This document shows positions 21,201 to 32,200 of a DNA stretch of 64,000 nucleotides, in pieces. The first letter of the stretch is position 1; the number at the start of each line of letters is the position of its first letter. A model generated the notes under the pieces. The model was not told where the DNA came from, ran no database searches, and worked only from the letters and a program-made list of their open reading frames with translations. Location of the stretch: positions 62,001-126,000 of the forward strand of contig LVLI01000386.1 in assembly GCA_001687465.1 (NCBI GenBank), written 5' to 3'. A program made the position numbers and the translations under genes. The stretch is from Halocafeteria seosinensis. Its lineage: Eukaryota; Sar; Bigyra; Bicosoecida.

Positions 21201-23339
21201 TAAACTCTGCCCAGGTTTTGCCTTAGGTGGTTGTGGGCTAACTGGAGCAGTTTCCAGCATATTCTTTCCCTGTGGTATTGAAAACGTATCTGTAGAAGAA
21301 GTAGTACCCTCCATATTCCTCTGGCCTTCCGAGTTTGGTCCTTTGCTCTCTGCAGACGTCGAGACTCGCACAGTTCCGGACTCGTGTTCTGGTGTTTGCG
21401 TTTCATCTTGACGTGGGCTCTCATCGGCTGGTTTCGAAGTCGGTAAACTACTGTCCGCCAATCTCGCTGAACTATCTATATCCATACTCTCCGAAGCTGA
21501 GACTGCCTCTTTAGTCGAAGAAGTGGTTCCGCCCTCACTGCCCTGCGCATGTTGAGCGTCCGACTGCGGTCGTCCAAGAGGAGCAGCATCTACTGTCAAG
21601 GGAGCGAGGTCGTCAGAGGCTCGACTAGGGTCGTCTACTTTCGTATTCTTCACCGGCACCTTTGGTTTCGGAGGCAGCTCGTGTGACCTACCCTTAATGC
21701 TCCTTTTCCGGGACTCCTTTTTCCCAGATGACTGCATGCTAGGAGAAGCCTGCGAACCGGCTGTAGATTTTTTACGAGAAAGCATTCCTAGCTTCGGTTT
21801 CCGAGGGCCGGTCGCATCATCTTGGGGATCAGCTTGGGCGGAACTCGAATCGCCAGAGTCATCTTCGTAATGCTGCGCTTGAACAATTTGCGTCGACGAA
21901 GAAGTCGACGAAGCAGGGGCACCTGAACTATCGCTTACAGTGGGTACGGTGGACATGGAGCGGGCATTCTGCGTAGTCACAGCTGAGTTCGTTTTCCCGA
22001 CTGGATTTACTGCTGCATGTGTGGTCTCCGTTTCATCCTGCTGTGCTTCCGAGTTACGCTTAGTTGAGTCAACAAATTCCGAAACGTGGACCGAGAAACT
22101 CGCCTCAGATTGAACGTCACTGCGCTCCTCCTCGTGAAGGGAAGCTGCGGCTACTGAAGTAGGGAGCGTAGCGGGAGCATCGCTGCGGGAGGCGAAAGTG
22201 CTCGATGAGGATGCTGGCTGATGATCCCCTTGACTCTCCCCACTCGAAGAGGGCGCACGTACTGTTGTACCATTTTGAGTTTGCTGAGTAGGAGAAATGC
22301 TCGTAGAGGCAACTACTGCAGATGAAGTCTGTGTATCCAGTCCAGAGAGCGAGGAAGAACTGCCCACCACAGCTGGAGTCACTGAAGAGTCCAGATCAGC
22401 TTCTTTATTCCCATGAAAAGCTAGTGAGCTGGACGGCGTTGTCCTGACTTGATCTGCTTTAGCAACAGAAGACGACGGTGACCTAGCGGATGTAAAATTT
22501 GGACCACCGGCGTTACTCTGAGTTTCTTCCGAAAGAGAAGAAGTGTTCGACGAGGTAACTACTGTCGCAGCATTTTGAGTATCAGTTTGGCTTTCCCTAT
22601 CAGGCAGAGACGAACCGGTAGAACTGGCGGCTTTGGACGGGTTGGTTTGGCTTTCAGTCTGTGTGTCAGCTTGACTGCTCCGCATAGGCGCAGATGGGCG
22701 GGTAGAACTTGCTGTATTGGATGCGGCAGGTGAACCACTGTGACTTTCCGCAGCAGGTACAGCTTGAGTGTCAGTGTGACTTTTCCTATCAGGCGCAGCG
22801 GGCCCAGGGGAACTGGCAGCATTGGATGCAGGAGACGAGCCTGTCTTCGGAAAAGAAGATACATTTGACGACGATGTGGCTTCCGCATGCGCTACGTCAG
22901 CATCAGAAGAAGTATTTATAGAGACAGCGGTCGCATTTAAGGCTTTAGCTGTGGATGCGTCGTTACGTCCGGTGGAAGAGCTTACCGCCTTTGCGTCCCC
23001 CTTACTATCCATACTCTCCGTGGCCTCAGTCCTTTGACCAATGGAGGTCTCTGGACGCTTGGGTGGTGGAGCCGGAGGAGACCGTTTCGATTGAGGCTTT
23101 TCCTTTGTAAACGCATCCGTGTCTGTATCCGCTGGTATACTGACCATCTTGGCACGTTGTGGCTGGCCGGCTCCGCTCGTTCTCCTCCCCGGAGGTGGTT
23201 TATTCGGTGGTGGTGGCTTCGGGGTGGCATCCTGTTGGTTCCGCCGAGCTGGCGCCGGCGGCGGCGGTGGCTTCTTGATAGTTTGCTTTTGGTTTCCCCG
23301 ATATTGAGGAGGTGGTGGCGGTGGTGCGTGTGAAGACAT
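18267..23339 (-). CDS. 1,690-residue protein with polyproline N-terminus and Ser/Thr-rich middle
   Basis: One uninterrupted frame. The N-terminus (MSSHAPPPPPPQYRG, then KKPPPPPAPARR and KPPPPNKPPPGRR) is a verprolin/WIP-like set of profilin- or SH3-binding proline runs. Residues about 80-1120 are low-complexity Ser/Thr/Ala/Asp. Within them three imperfect tandem units around residues 165-260 end in DRKSHTDTQ, RSSQADTQ and DRESQTDTQ. The last 550 residues or so are compositionally normal and probably helical, for example PIPEWYVECLAMSRILQTIL and LRKHKQCLKEKLESLKAEKD, but I recognise no domain. No WH2 motif (LLxxIxxxxxLKK type) is visible, so a WIP role is only a possibility. Lack of introns over 5 kb is notable in this window, though not unique. 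Confidence 0.78.
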   Translation of the reverse strand: MSSHAPPPPPPQYRGNQKQTIKKPPPPPAPARRNQQDATPKPPPPNKPPPGRRTSGAGQPQRAKMVSIPADTDTDAFTKEKPQSKRSPPAPPPKRPETSIGQRTEATESMDSKGDAKAVSSSTGRNDASTAKALNATAVSINTSSDADVAHAEATSSSNVSSFPKTGSSPASNAASSPGPAAPDRKSHTDTQAVPAAESHSGSPAASNTASSTRPSAPMRSSQADTQTESQTNPSKAASSTGSSLPDRESQTDTQNAATVVTSSNTSSLSEETQSNAGGPNFTSARSPSSSVAKADQVRTTPSSSLAFHGNKEADLDSSVTPAVVGSSSSLSGLDTQTSSAVVASTSISPTQQTQNGTTVRAPSSSGESQGDHQPASSSSTFASRSDAPATLPTSVAAASLHEEERSDVQSEASFSVHVSEFVDSTKRNSEAQQDETETTHAAVNPVGKTNSAVTTQNARSMSTVPTVSDSSGAPASSTSSSTQIVQAQHYEDDSGDSSSAQADPQDDATGPRKPKLGMLSRKKSTAGSQASPSMQSSGKKESRKRSIKGRSHELPPKPKVPVKNTKVDDPSRASDDLAPLTVDAAPLGRPQSDAQHAQGSEGGTTSSTKEAVSASESMDIDSSARLADSSLPTSKPADESPRQDETQTPEHESGTVRVSTSAESKGPNSEGQRNMEGTTSSTDTFSIPQGKNMLETAPVSPQPPKAKPGQSLLKLSESVSSDRGSNDPIPADAFSREELVVLSKPPLSTRNIQSHANSSSASVHTGSVSGVQRTDVSSQASAIGDSKYVTGYPEDIQHGAATSDARASSSGSSVMQSRQENGLSESLPSISGESSVKARSKATDKSRSSNVDQPTLPTDTADQLSAQSVPADTHSFDHSCTSRSTPISVDSYSSMVNAITSPPTNGRVTGVYSADVASSRDVSESAPVKRATSSHALPSVSQGPLVTDSSMRKTTIDSHRRTATGVNEAIGDPPSQEQTVSQQTWQRRNDDEGWKRENERHSKLPSRSTDNGLTFRDEIEQRISDLQEFARHKNATDGVLNKEEGPETATKAIPAAVTSSLMSTRKRTKPSMNQHVSSQASNKPLHSGYPTTRKGSLEPMSDMIVGRADSSHPIPEWYVECLAMSRILQTILRILRNERVCIPFELSMLTTDDWVQAPANLVSLVSYMNSFNLPKTARACRNLTACNDSSHSEANKLLPLVIFLNTLSRLPNPVQQLQQSSTKSDDRQLQYLSSLRKHKQCLKEKLESLKAEKDLRRRGIDELLQSYLRELGVYTSPATIHTVDTYAADYPKLRRLFDELNYYYRSVHSSHLDKCKVLTVNRAIQAGRPVQAAREYIMGLKNHVRDTRHHYFSKARMERRRKIVERWQTSEEADDLYETTRRKQLEYHIKSLHERNFAAHDALIRLAALKKYPIDSYSLEQLSEMVTDAMSHFPSAARRLKEAGLVKHGRFHVAPSAEAVSSLIQSRNTARLNNIRNEWNQCEYTSPGSDNLSLILRRRGKASRKFYMKTWEWWKRNFHRLRHCVSEQNRQVIQSKMANFDERLLQIISRRPHLFQLKKKREVSVSTAQFWPAINTKSDTPTSVRSIASIETSGKDTVTPKGIQNKHVGDWLAVSQGDIPPHLSPRWATSVNGFPKRNPRPRRHSVASVDFSKLALPQYRRGKRRRNSWSNPMLDTMISWQRSVPNRTR

Positions 23340-23989
23340 TGGTTGCTATATCTTCTGAACTCTGTTTACAACGCCACCATCGGGGGGTTAGTTAAGCCAG
23401 TGCAGCTAATTTGTATCCAAGACAACCCTTGGTCCCTTGTACCCCCAATTACACGCTCTATTCTCCCCGTAGTCCGTAACAACAATCAATCGTGTACAAT
23501 GAGGGTATGTGCGTGTCGGCTAAACTGGAAGGACGCTGGGACAAAAACTTGGCTTCCTCTACGATGGTGCCTTCCAGGAACCGTGTTGCCTCTATTTGTG
23601 CACCTGCACGTACACGAGCGTGCTCTAGGGCAGTTAAAAGAAAATGCGAAAAAAATTGGAATATGATCACTGATAAACCACATTAAGAAGGGAATAATGG
23701 TTCCGTGGCGAGCTCGTTGCGACGACGGTACGTTGCGACCGGACGCCAGACGCTGACGCGTAGGAATGCTACACACACCAGCTGTGAGCTCACTCACGGT
23801 GCAAACATAGGAATGCTTTAGTAAAACAGATGATTAATAATATACGAAATTGGAATCACATGAGGTAAAAAGTGCATATTTGTGTCTAGGTTTCACAGAT
23901 TTGTTTGCAACGTAACTCTTACAACGCAAAGAACTGGATTCAGCTTGGTAGCGCCTAGATTACCAACCTATACGCACTAAGTATCAAAT
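23340..23989. other. Intergenic, nothing recognised
   Basis: 650 bases upstream of the 1,690-residue protein gene and downstream of DGAT2. The open frames here overlap one another on both strands and show no domain. It must hold the promoter of the minus-strand gene starting at 23339. I see no repeat or RNA gene. Confidence 0.6.
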
Positions 23990-25429
23990 TCATATAATTT
24001 CCAGTTTCCGCGATGGAGAATATCCCCCCTTATCTTTAAACCTCTCGTACAACTTTGTCAACGCCTCCATGTATCGTTCATGGTACTTGTTCACCAGCGA
24101 CTCATCCAACAGCCCACCCTTCTCATTCAAAGCGGCTTTCTCCACGTCAATAGGGCGTCCAACAGCAACTACCAATGGTCGCTGCAATTAAAAGAAAGAA
24201 TCTTTCCAAAACAATACATGACCCACACTCTACCCGCGTTCCTGCATACCTGATACGGGAACATCGAAAACCAAGGCCCATGGTAAATTGGAAGGCAAAT
24301 ATAAAAGTTCTTGGCAAGCCACATCCGGAAGCTCTGCGCAAAATAAGAAAACCAAGGGCATAGTGGGATTTAGTTCGCTGCATGATATCAAGGAGTTATT
24401 CTCCTTACAGATAGAATCCCATATGTCTGAAATAAGTCAGTATTCCCGAAAGTGTACGTCGGTACCAGCTTGGCACCATACTTTAGCGCCAACCTGCAAA
24501 CAGTGAGTGACTCATTACTACTCTCGGTTAACAAAAGTCTAATGGAGACTCATCTTGCCTCGTACTTTACGAAGCCCTTCCGTTTTCGAAGCACGATTCG
24601 ATCAGTACCAGGAGCTGATTGCAAGGATTCTTCCTCCCCTCCTATGACTGCGACAACATCGCATTGCAGACGGTTTAGTTGCTCCCTCAGCACTGTGCTA
24701 GATGGACGATTTTATATGCACTTACCAATCGAGAGAGAATAGCCTTCTTGTAGTATTCGTTCGCATACATGCCGGCTACAGTCTCGATAGCCCATCCATA
24801 AAAACAATTCCCGCACGAATGGTATCAGAAACATTACAGAAGCAACCTGCGGATACGAATACGAATATGATTTTCATACTGAATCATATTCCACGTATAC
24901 AAGGAACACTCACCACGTCAACAATTTTTCCTCGTAGTTGAGGGAATCCTCGATAGAAAGGACTGTGCGGGTTGCGGAAGATCAGACCGCCTGTGGCATG
25001 TATTCCATGCGGATGAACTCCAAAGATATAGGTCTCTTCGGGATCAAACAAATTCTCCTTGCTTTCTTTCCATGTCGTATTATCAGTTCTGTCTTGCTGT
25101 TCGTCATCCACCTCCACATGAATTGGAAAGAAACTGCAAAGCGGATCCAGGAAGTCCCCAAGCTCCTGCAGTCCCTTCTCCGAATAGGAAGGCGGTCTCT
25201 TGGGTGCTGAAGAATTCAGATACACCCAAATATAGTACGAAATGAGTCCAATCACTCCCGTGAACGCTCCTATTCGTGGAAAATACATCCATGAAAGAAG
25301 AGCATAGAGCCCCAGTACCAGGATACAAACCGCAAAGAAGTATCCATACACGAACACCGCGACACTTTTCCGAATAAGCGCTCTGATATTCAGGGTATCA
25401 TTGGTCCGAGCTGGCAGTCTCAGCACCAT
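23990..25429 (-). CDS. Diacylglycerol acyltransferase, DGAT2 family
   Basis: ER acyltransferase making triacylglycerol from diacylglycerol and acyl-CoA; MGAT or wax-synthase activity within the same family cannot be excluded. Six exons in phase: 25429..24914, 24846..24726, 24647..24566, 24493..24409, 24333..24250, 24181..23990 (359 residues; introns 67-78 nt). After an N-terminal double membrane segment comes the active-site motif FGVHPHGIHATGG (HPHG), then LFLWMGYRDCSRH, the IGGEEES element in place of the usual PGG, VLRKRKGFVKLALKYGAKLV, TFGNTDLF, and the C-terminal AVGRPIDVEK with NKYHERYMEALTKLYE. All are DGAT2 landmarks. It is divergent with EMC1, 180 bp between starts. I use the first ATG. 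Confidence 0.9.
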
Positions 25430-25609
25430 CGTATGTCGATCCTGCCTGGTCAAAGGCACCAGGAACCTCGAATAACAGCGAGCGAGGACCACTTCCAGCC
25501 AGCACCCGGCGGCTGGAATCCAGGTTTTACCTGAGTTGGTAGTATACTATACAGTCGTCCCGGTGGATTGTTACGACGCAGGACCACAGACGAAAGGAGA
25601 TCGAGTACG

Positions 25610-28600
25610 ATGGTGATGGTGGGGCGATTCTGCCGTCCTCCCGACACAGGTACCAACAGTGATAGGACAAGCCTGGTGGTAGTGTGCATAGTATGTTGTC
25701 TTGTCCTCTGTGGTGGTGAAGGGGTGTGGGGAGCTCGATACCCCGATCAGGCTGGGAAGTCGGACTGGATAAGGCATAATATAGGGCGCATTGAGCAAGT
25801 ATGGCATGGGAGGAAGACTCTCATTGCAACGACGAATGAAAATGCTCTCGTGGGACTGAACATCAAAGATGGCAACCTTGTATGGAGACATATTCTGGAA
25901 GGTAAGACAGACTCCAAGGCGAAAGTTGGCCTATTTATTACTCCCTCTATGGCTCCTTTATGCATTGCAGGGGAGACGTTATTAGATGCTGATCATAATG
26001 CCTATCAGCTACTGTCCATATCGTATGATGAACAGGCGCGCATGTGCCATGCAAGACTCTGGAATTCCATGGATGGAACCCTGCTGTGGGACCAAACCAT
26101 CACTGTCCCACAGTATAACACAGAGGACACCCAACCTACGAATGCGAGCAGTATTGACGGCTCTGTACGCATCGTCAGCGTCAATAAACTGTACGCCCTC
26201 CATTGTGGAGGGGTCGTCGCTATGGTGGACGACAAGGGAGCTGACAAGTGGGTTCATGACTTTGGAGAGGAGAGCAGCAACAAACAACTTACAGTCAAGA
26301 ATATCGAGGTGTCTCGACCGGATAAAGGGTCGAATCGGAAACTGAATATCGACATCCTGTCGTACACTCCCGCTTCCAGCAGTGGCATCTGCTACGACGT
26401 ACATTCTTTGGACGCTACTTCTTCCAAAGAAGCTCACAAACCCTATCATTCAGCTCTGTGCTGCGATACTAACAGCAAGGTAGCATATCTGAGAAACCAG
26501 TTTGTGTGTCTCGAGGAAAAAAACTTGAACAGCTTTGATTCAGAACAGCGAGCTCCGGCGTCGACGCAATTGAGCGATCTGGAGATCCCTTCCACGGTTG
26601 CTTTCGCCCAATACCAAGAACTGAACTCATTCGATAGCGTGCTAACCTTGGAGGATAAGGATTCTCATTCCCAATATTTAGTATATCCCTCGTCGACATT
26701 TTCTGAGGCTCACGTAGCAGATGATGGCGAGCAGGTTACCCAGAGCCACGCTGGTAAAGGCTCGAAATGGACCGTTGCCACTGCCACTCGGGGTACGATC
26801 CTTAAGGAAAATGGGAAGGCCGTGCTGGTAGAGGCTGCTGTGAACACTTCAGGGTGTACGACCAACGATGTTTGTCCAATTTCTCTTGAGTTGCGAAGTG
26901 AAAGCGGAAACGACCAATCTACTGTTCGCATTAGCACACAGAACGGTGTCCAAGCCGACGAAGATCACCTTATTCAGGTATCATTTGTCCACGCTGAACA
27001 CTTTTCTCGGCGAAATGGGGACATCATTCTTGCGCTCGTTCAATTATCGGACTGGAGCCACCATCTGGTGCGTGTCAAGACGAAACATTCCTTCAATGAA
27101 GCAATCAAAGCAGGTAGTGGACAAAATCCAGTCGTGTCTGTGGTTGCATGGTCTCGTGAAGATTGTCTCAGCCAAGTCGACGACTTCGTTGCAGTGGAAG
27201 CAGCTCCTTCTGAGGCTCGCATGAGTATTGTTCCTCAGGGATTTCTTGAGAGTTTTGAAGCCTCAGAGGATCAGGGTGGGAGTGGAGACATTACACTCGA
27301 TGAAGTGAAGGAGGAAGCGTTGCTCCAGTTTATTCCTCGTCTACGTCTGCAAGCGTTTTACGTCAAAGAGAGAGTCCGATTAGCACTGCGGCGTCTACTG
27401 AACCTCTTTCAAAGCGTGGATTCCATTGCTGAGGCGGTAGCCATTGGACGTCGGGAAGCCCTGGATGCAGAAGCACCAGTGAATCGCACTCTCTCAGATC
27501 CGGTTTATGGCTACGACACCAGCGTTATCACTGTGAAACGCGTATCGGCTACAGAATTGTTCGTCATTGCCATACGGGGGGAAACTGGCGCACTTATGTG
27601 GAAACGAAGAGTATATGTATCTGGGTCTGTGCACGGACAATCCGTTAGGCTATTCGCGGCCCGGGTTCATCAAGTGTCTGTTGTTACTCCTGAAGTGGTG
27701 CTAATGGAGTCGCACATTGACAGGGCATCAGGAAAGCCAGTGTCACAGATACTTTGGATAGATGCGTGGTCTGGTCACGTTGACCGAACGGAAAAACACG
27801 CCTTTGCGATCCAGCAAGTGGTGGGACTTCCTTCTTCGGTACATGGTCCGCATCACAGTAAGGCGTGGTTGGTTTTCCACGAACATGGTAACGATGAAAC
27901 CGTAGCGACTGTCCATCCTTTCCGAAAGGAAACAATTAACCAATTCGATAGAATCAGTGACACGTTTGTCGTACAGTCCTTCAGTAGAGAGGACCAAAGC
28001 TTGGTTGGGGTGCGGCTCGAACGTCGACAGTCGGAAGAGGGAAGCTACTCTCCTTCAGTATTGTGGAGTTACAAGTGCTCTCATTCCCCGTCGGATGACA
28101 TTGCTGTGTACGCTCCCGTCGATGGCAAGCTTGCTGACTCATTTAATGCCTACGGCACGGGAGAAGATTCCGTTCTGTTGAAGTATTCATCGGTCAATCT
28201 ATTAGCAGTGATATCGGCAGAGAAACTCCCTGCTGGTGCCAATTCAAGCACAAATGCTGTTACTGTCGCCATTCTTGATGCGGTGAACGGGCGCGTTATA
28301 CATACCCGCAAACATTATAATGCTGTGGGACCTGTGTATGGCATTTTTGTTGAAAACTGGTTCTACTATTCATGGAGGCAGGTTTCCCCGCCATTGACAA
28401 CAATGGCGGTTTTNTCCCTNTACGAAGCCACCTTAGGAAGCAAAGAGCTATTGCCTTGGAATATGTCCCCGTGGGCAAGTGATTTTGTTAACCGCCCTCA
28501 AGAAAAAGGAGTGGTAATGGAATCTGCTCATAATCGATCTGTATATCCACTGGTATTTTACAAGGAGTACATCCTTCCCCGTTCGGTGTCAACAATGGAC

Positions 28601-29041
28601 GTCACCCGCACTAAGCGTGGAATTCCTAACCGAAATATTCTTGTTGGTACACGCCGCGGAGAGATTTGGACGTTGGATCAAAGATGGCTAGATCCGCGGA
28701 GGCCAACCAAGGAACCGACAAGTGGACAAATTACCGAAAAGCTGTTACAGTATGCCCCTCACATCCCGCTTCAGCATACAGAACTCCAGACGTATCAACA
28801 CTCGGTTGCTGCACTGAGTAGAATTTATAGCCTTCCCGCCAACTTGGAAAGCACTTCCTTGGTATTTGGGATCGGTCTGGATATCTTCCACTGCAGGGTG
28901 AGCCCTGCCAACTCCTTTGACGTTCTGAACGAGGACTTCAACGTACCTCTTTTCCTCCTTCTCACTGTCGTTATGGTGTTTGTTACGATATTTGTGAAAA
29001 ACATGGTGAACAACAAGAAGTTGAAACAAAGCTGGGCATAG
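25610..29041 (+). CDS. EMC1: ER membrane protein complex subunit 1
   Basis: Largest lumenal subunit of the EMC membrane-protein insertase. A single exon encodes 1,143 residues. A signal peptide (hydrophobic LVVVCIVCCLVLCGG near residue 25) is followed by a PQQ-like beta-propeller start, IEQVWHGRKTLIATTNENAL and LVWRHILEG. The C-terminal DUF1620-type region contains VSTMDVTRTKRGIPNRNILV and EIWTLDQRWLDPRRP, close to the family consensus ending in LDPRRP. A final membrane span VPLFLLLTVVMVFVTIFVKN precedes the short cytosolic tail. Two ambiguous bases (28414 and 28420) make two residues unknown. An AATAAA lies about 100 bp past the stop. Both this gene and its divergent neighbour encode ER membrane proteins. 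Confidence 0.93.
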   Translation: MVMVGRFCRPPDTGTNSDRTSLVVVCIVCCLVLCGGEGVWGARYPDQAGKSDWIRHNIGRIEQVWHGRKTLIATTNENALVGLNIKDGNLVWRHILEGKTDSKAKVGLFITPSMAPLCIAGETLLDADHNAYQLLSISYDEQARMCHARLWNSMDGTLLWDQTITVPQYNTEDTQPTNASSIDGSVRIVSVNKLYALHCGGVVAMVDDKGADKWVHDFGEESSNKQLTVKNIEVSRPDKGSNRKLNIDILSYTPASSSGICYDVHSLDATSSKEAHKPYHSALCCDTNSKVAYLRNQFVCLEEKNLNSFDSEQRAPASTQLSDLEIPSTVAFAQYQELNSFDSVLTLEDKDSHSQYLVYPSSTFSEAHVADDGEQVTQSHAGKGSKWTVATATRGTILKENGKAVLVEAAVNTSGCTTNDVCPISLELRSESGNDQSTVRISTQNGVQADEDHLIQVSFVHAEHFSRRNGDIILALVQLSDWSHHLVRVKTKHSFNEAIKAGSGQNPVVSVVAWSREDCLSQVDDFVAVEAAPSEARMSIVPQGFLESFEASEDQGGSGDITLDEVKEEALLQFIPRLRLQAFYVKERVRLALRRLLNLFQSVDSIAEAVAIGRREALDAEAPVNRTLSDPVYGYDTSVITVKRVSATELFVIAIRGETGALMWKRRVYVSGSVHGQSVRLFAARVHQVSVVTPEVVLMESHIDRASGKPVSQILWIDAWSGHVDRTEKHAFAIQQVVGLPSSVHGPHHSKAWLVFHEHGNDETVATVHPFRKETINQFDRISDTFVVQSFSREDQSLVGVRLERRQSEEGSYSPSVLWSYKCSHSPSDDIAVYAPVDGKLADSFNAYGTGEDSVLLKYSSVNLLAVISAEKLPAGANSSTNAVTVAILDAVNGRVIHTRKHYNAVGPVYGIFVENWFYYSWRQVSPPLTTMAVXSXYEATLGSKELLPWNMSPWASDFVNRPQEKGVVMESAHNRSVYPLVFYKEYILPRSVSTMDVTRTKRGIPNRNILVGTRRGEIWTLDQRWLDPRRPTKEPTSGQITEKLLQYAPHIPLQHTELQTYQHSVAALSRIYSLPANLESTSLVFGIGLDIFHCRVSPANSFDVLNEDFNVPLFLLLTVVMVFVTIFVKNMVNNKKLKQSWA

Positions 29042-29214
29042 AATCGGAAGCTTCTGTGCAACTGCAGCAATAACATTTCCTGATGATGACTGAATGTATG
29101 TATTTGCCACAGTACATAGTAGATCGATAAAAACGTAGTGACAATAAAGTTGAATGAGTTGGTATCTTTATGAATAGAAGCAATAGTGATACCAGAGTGA
29201 TGATAAGCGTGTAT

Positions 29215-32200
29215 TTAGGATGTTTGTTTACGACTCGATTCCACTACCATCCAACAGCGGGGACACAAGGCAAGCAGTGCATGTTGGCGAGGAGTGTCTT
29301 GTGAGGCGGCTGGTTTCAACCCACCACGTTTGTATTCCACCTGATCGCGAGGGCGAAACGCCGGCATCGCTGATTCTTCTGAGAAACACACTTGTTTCGA
29401 CGTTTCACCTTGACCCCTACGACTACGCGAATGTTCTGTAGAGCTCTCGGCCAGCTCTTGTTCGATATTAGATAACGCTTCTTCAATGCCTTCCGTGTCT
29501 GCACTATGGTATTGACTTGCGTTTTCATGCGAAGGAATTTCCTTGGATACGGCTCCAGAAGGAAGCATACCAACGACAGCCAACAGTCGCCTTAGCCACG
29601 AGGAACTCTGATTTCGAGAACCACTGGGAGCGACCTCCTCAGTTTTCTCCTCGAGAGTCGAAAGGCACTTCCTTCCACAACCAATACAATAAGGCATTTC
29701 TGATGGAGCATACGTCGCCCTAATCAAGTTGAACTCCTCAGAAACAGAGCCGCTTATCGGCCCGCTGAATGATTCATCCAAGCCAGAAGGCCTTACGATA
29801 GCATCCCCCTCTGCGCTAGCTTCAGAACTCAAATGAGATGAAACCCCTTTGTAGCCTATCGGCTCGCCGAACCGCTTGAGGGTGCCATCATCGACATAAT
29901 AGCGAACGTGCTCCAATTCAGAGTCCCGTAAATTGAAAGGAGCATTTATTTGTACGAAGCCTAGTTTTAAGTATAAAGCAGAGAATTTCCGTTGGAGCTT
30001 TATCAGCTCTTCCAAGAATTCCTCATCTGTCTGATGAACCATACGGCGAACATTAGAGACTAAGCTTTCTATATCGACTTCCGGTAGCTTTGGCGGACAA
30101 AAGGCACCATGCCATGTATCGTTAAAAGGAAGTACGCTCATGATTCTTGTCCAAAAATTAGCAGCAGAGCTCGGTTTCACTCGTCGACTCGTCCTGTGAT
30201 ATTGAGCTGGATGGGTACGACGTTCTTGCAGACAAAGTATAGGCTCTTCAGGCCTTTCGACCGGTTCGCATTGTTTCGCGGTTTGATCATAACACGCTAT
30301 GCAAGGAGTCATCTCATCCAGCAACGAGAGCACTCTTTCAAACATTAAAGTAGCATACTCTCTGACCTTATCGTCCACCACGACGCCAGGTTCTAGGGTG
30401 CGAACGCGGCAAGCAATAATCCTTGCAGCAATCTCCAAACTGAAATCACGAAAGCAAATAAAACGCATTATGACATCTTCATTTAGTCGGGGAGCACTGT
30501 AAGACAGTGACTTCCGAGGCCGAATGTACGAAAGAAAAGCGAGGCTGCATCGATGGAAACAAGAGCAGGATCTGGGGTAAGTTAAGAGACACTGGCTGAA
30601 CAGGAGCTGATACTTACAATATGTCCATTTCCATCTCATGCTCGGCGGCAGTTTGAGCCATAGCCTGGGCCCAAGTCCTATCGATGAGCGACGAAACATT
30701 TACCCCTCTTCCGCAATTCAGTTCATTCACCACTCGTGGTAGTAAGGCAAACCAAAGTCCTTGATGTTGAGTGATTAGACGCTGGTCATCCATGTCCGTT
30801 CCTTTTGAAGTAAGGCCACCAGAGGAGTGCACAGCCTCCCGTTTAGCCCGTTTCTCAGCGAGTACATGCAAGATTCTCTGCAAACAGAACGACGTCCTCG
30901 AATCAATATGGTACTCGTTCTGCATCTACCAATGATTTGCATACCTTAAACTTGTTCACCTGCTCGTTAAAAACTTCCTCACCCTCAACGATTCCACCTG
31001 ATGGTTTCTTCCACAGGGATCGTCGATGAGGCATGTACATGCAGATGACTGTGCTAAAATAAGAATCCAAAACCTGCAAGTTATTTGCCAACAGCTGTTA
31101 TGCACGATAGCTATATGTCAACTTAAGGGACTGATCCGAGCATACCTTCGCATCCTCACCCCACGATTCGAAGAACTGGTTAGTGCTGACGTCTAGATCA
31201 ACTTCACATTCTTCGCCGGGAAGCTTATTTCCCACAAGCAGCAGAGCTGGCCGATCCACATTGGTAACCCCCGCGTTAGCACGTTTCGCAAAATTTACGC
31301 ATCTTTCCAAGTATCGTCTGCACGTATATAACGTTTGAAACGCATAATACATCGCAATAGCCCATCAAGATGCAGTCGACGTACCTATTGTAAAAAGGCT
31401 CTCTACAAACGACCACGACAATATCACTCGTAGTATACGCCAATCGTGGAAAGTGTTCCACTACAGCTTTATGCCTGGTCTGTTGAATCGACGGTCTAAC
31501 CATACGTGCCTGCAGATTTCTCCATGCACGTATACTTACGAAAGCAACTTTCCAAAAACAATATGAGATACGTACCGCCGCCATTATTGGAAAATCTGAT
31601 CCATTTTCTCCTTCATAGTCCACAAAGTTTACTGTTATTCCATCCACAAGCGAGGTACTCGGAAACAGATTGACATTAAATGTGGTGGCCACATTCTGTG
31701 GGCCAGCTTCCTGGCAAAACGGACGACTGCACATCCGGACATTATAGCAGGAACGACCAATGAGTAGCATGAGCACCTGCTATCATCAGATTGTTTCTTA
31801 CCTTTCGTTTTCACCCATTAGTTCTCGAATTGTATGACTTTTGCCCGCAGAGGTGTCTCCTAGGAAAGAGACAACTAGTGTATTCTTCTGGCCCGCAGCG
31901 CTATCCCTAAATCGGTGTAAATTCTGATAATTTACCTCCATCCCATGCTCCGTTAGGTGAATGATTTCATGCTTTGATTCCTGTTGTGACGCTTCTTGTA
32001 CTGCCGGGTCGATTTGGTTTCCCTTATCGGACTTCTTATCTCCTGGGTCTGTTTCTCTTACGTGTTGAAGTAGGGAATCTGCAGCTTGATGAGTGTCACA
32101 AGGCTCTCCCTTGTCACCGCCATTATTGTCCCTTGCGCTCAGCCCGAGCCCTAATATTGAATCGCTTCCACTCCTCGAATTACCGTCGGACCTGGTCGCA

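Noticed and set aside
22559-23333. Arg- and Pro-rich open frames opposite the polyproline region
   Set aside because: Shadows of the repetitive Pro/Ser codons of the 1,690-residue protein.
28414-28420. Apparent irregular codons in EMC1
   Set aside because: Caused by two ambiguous N bases, not by a biological change.
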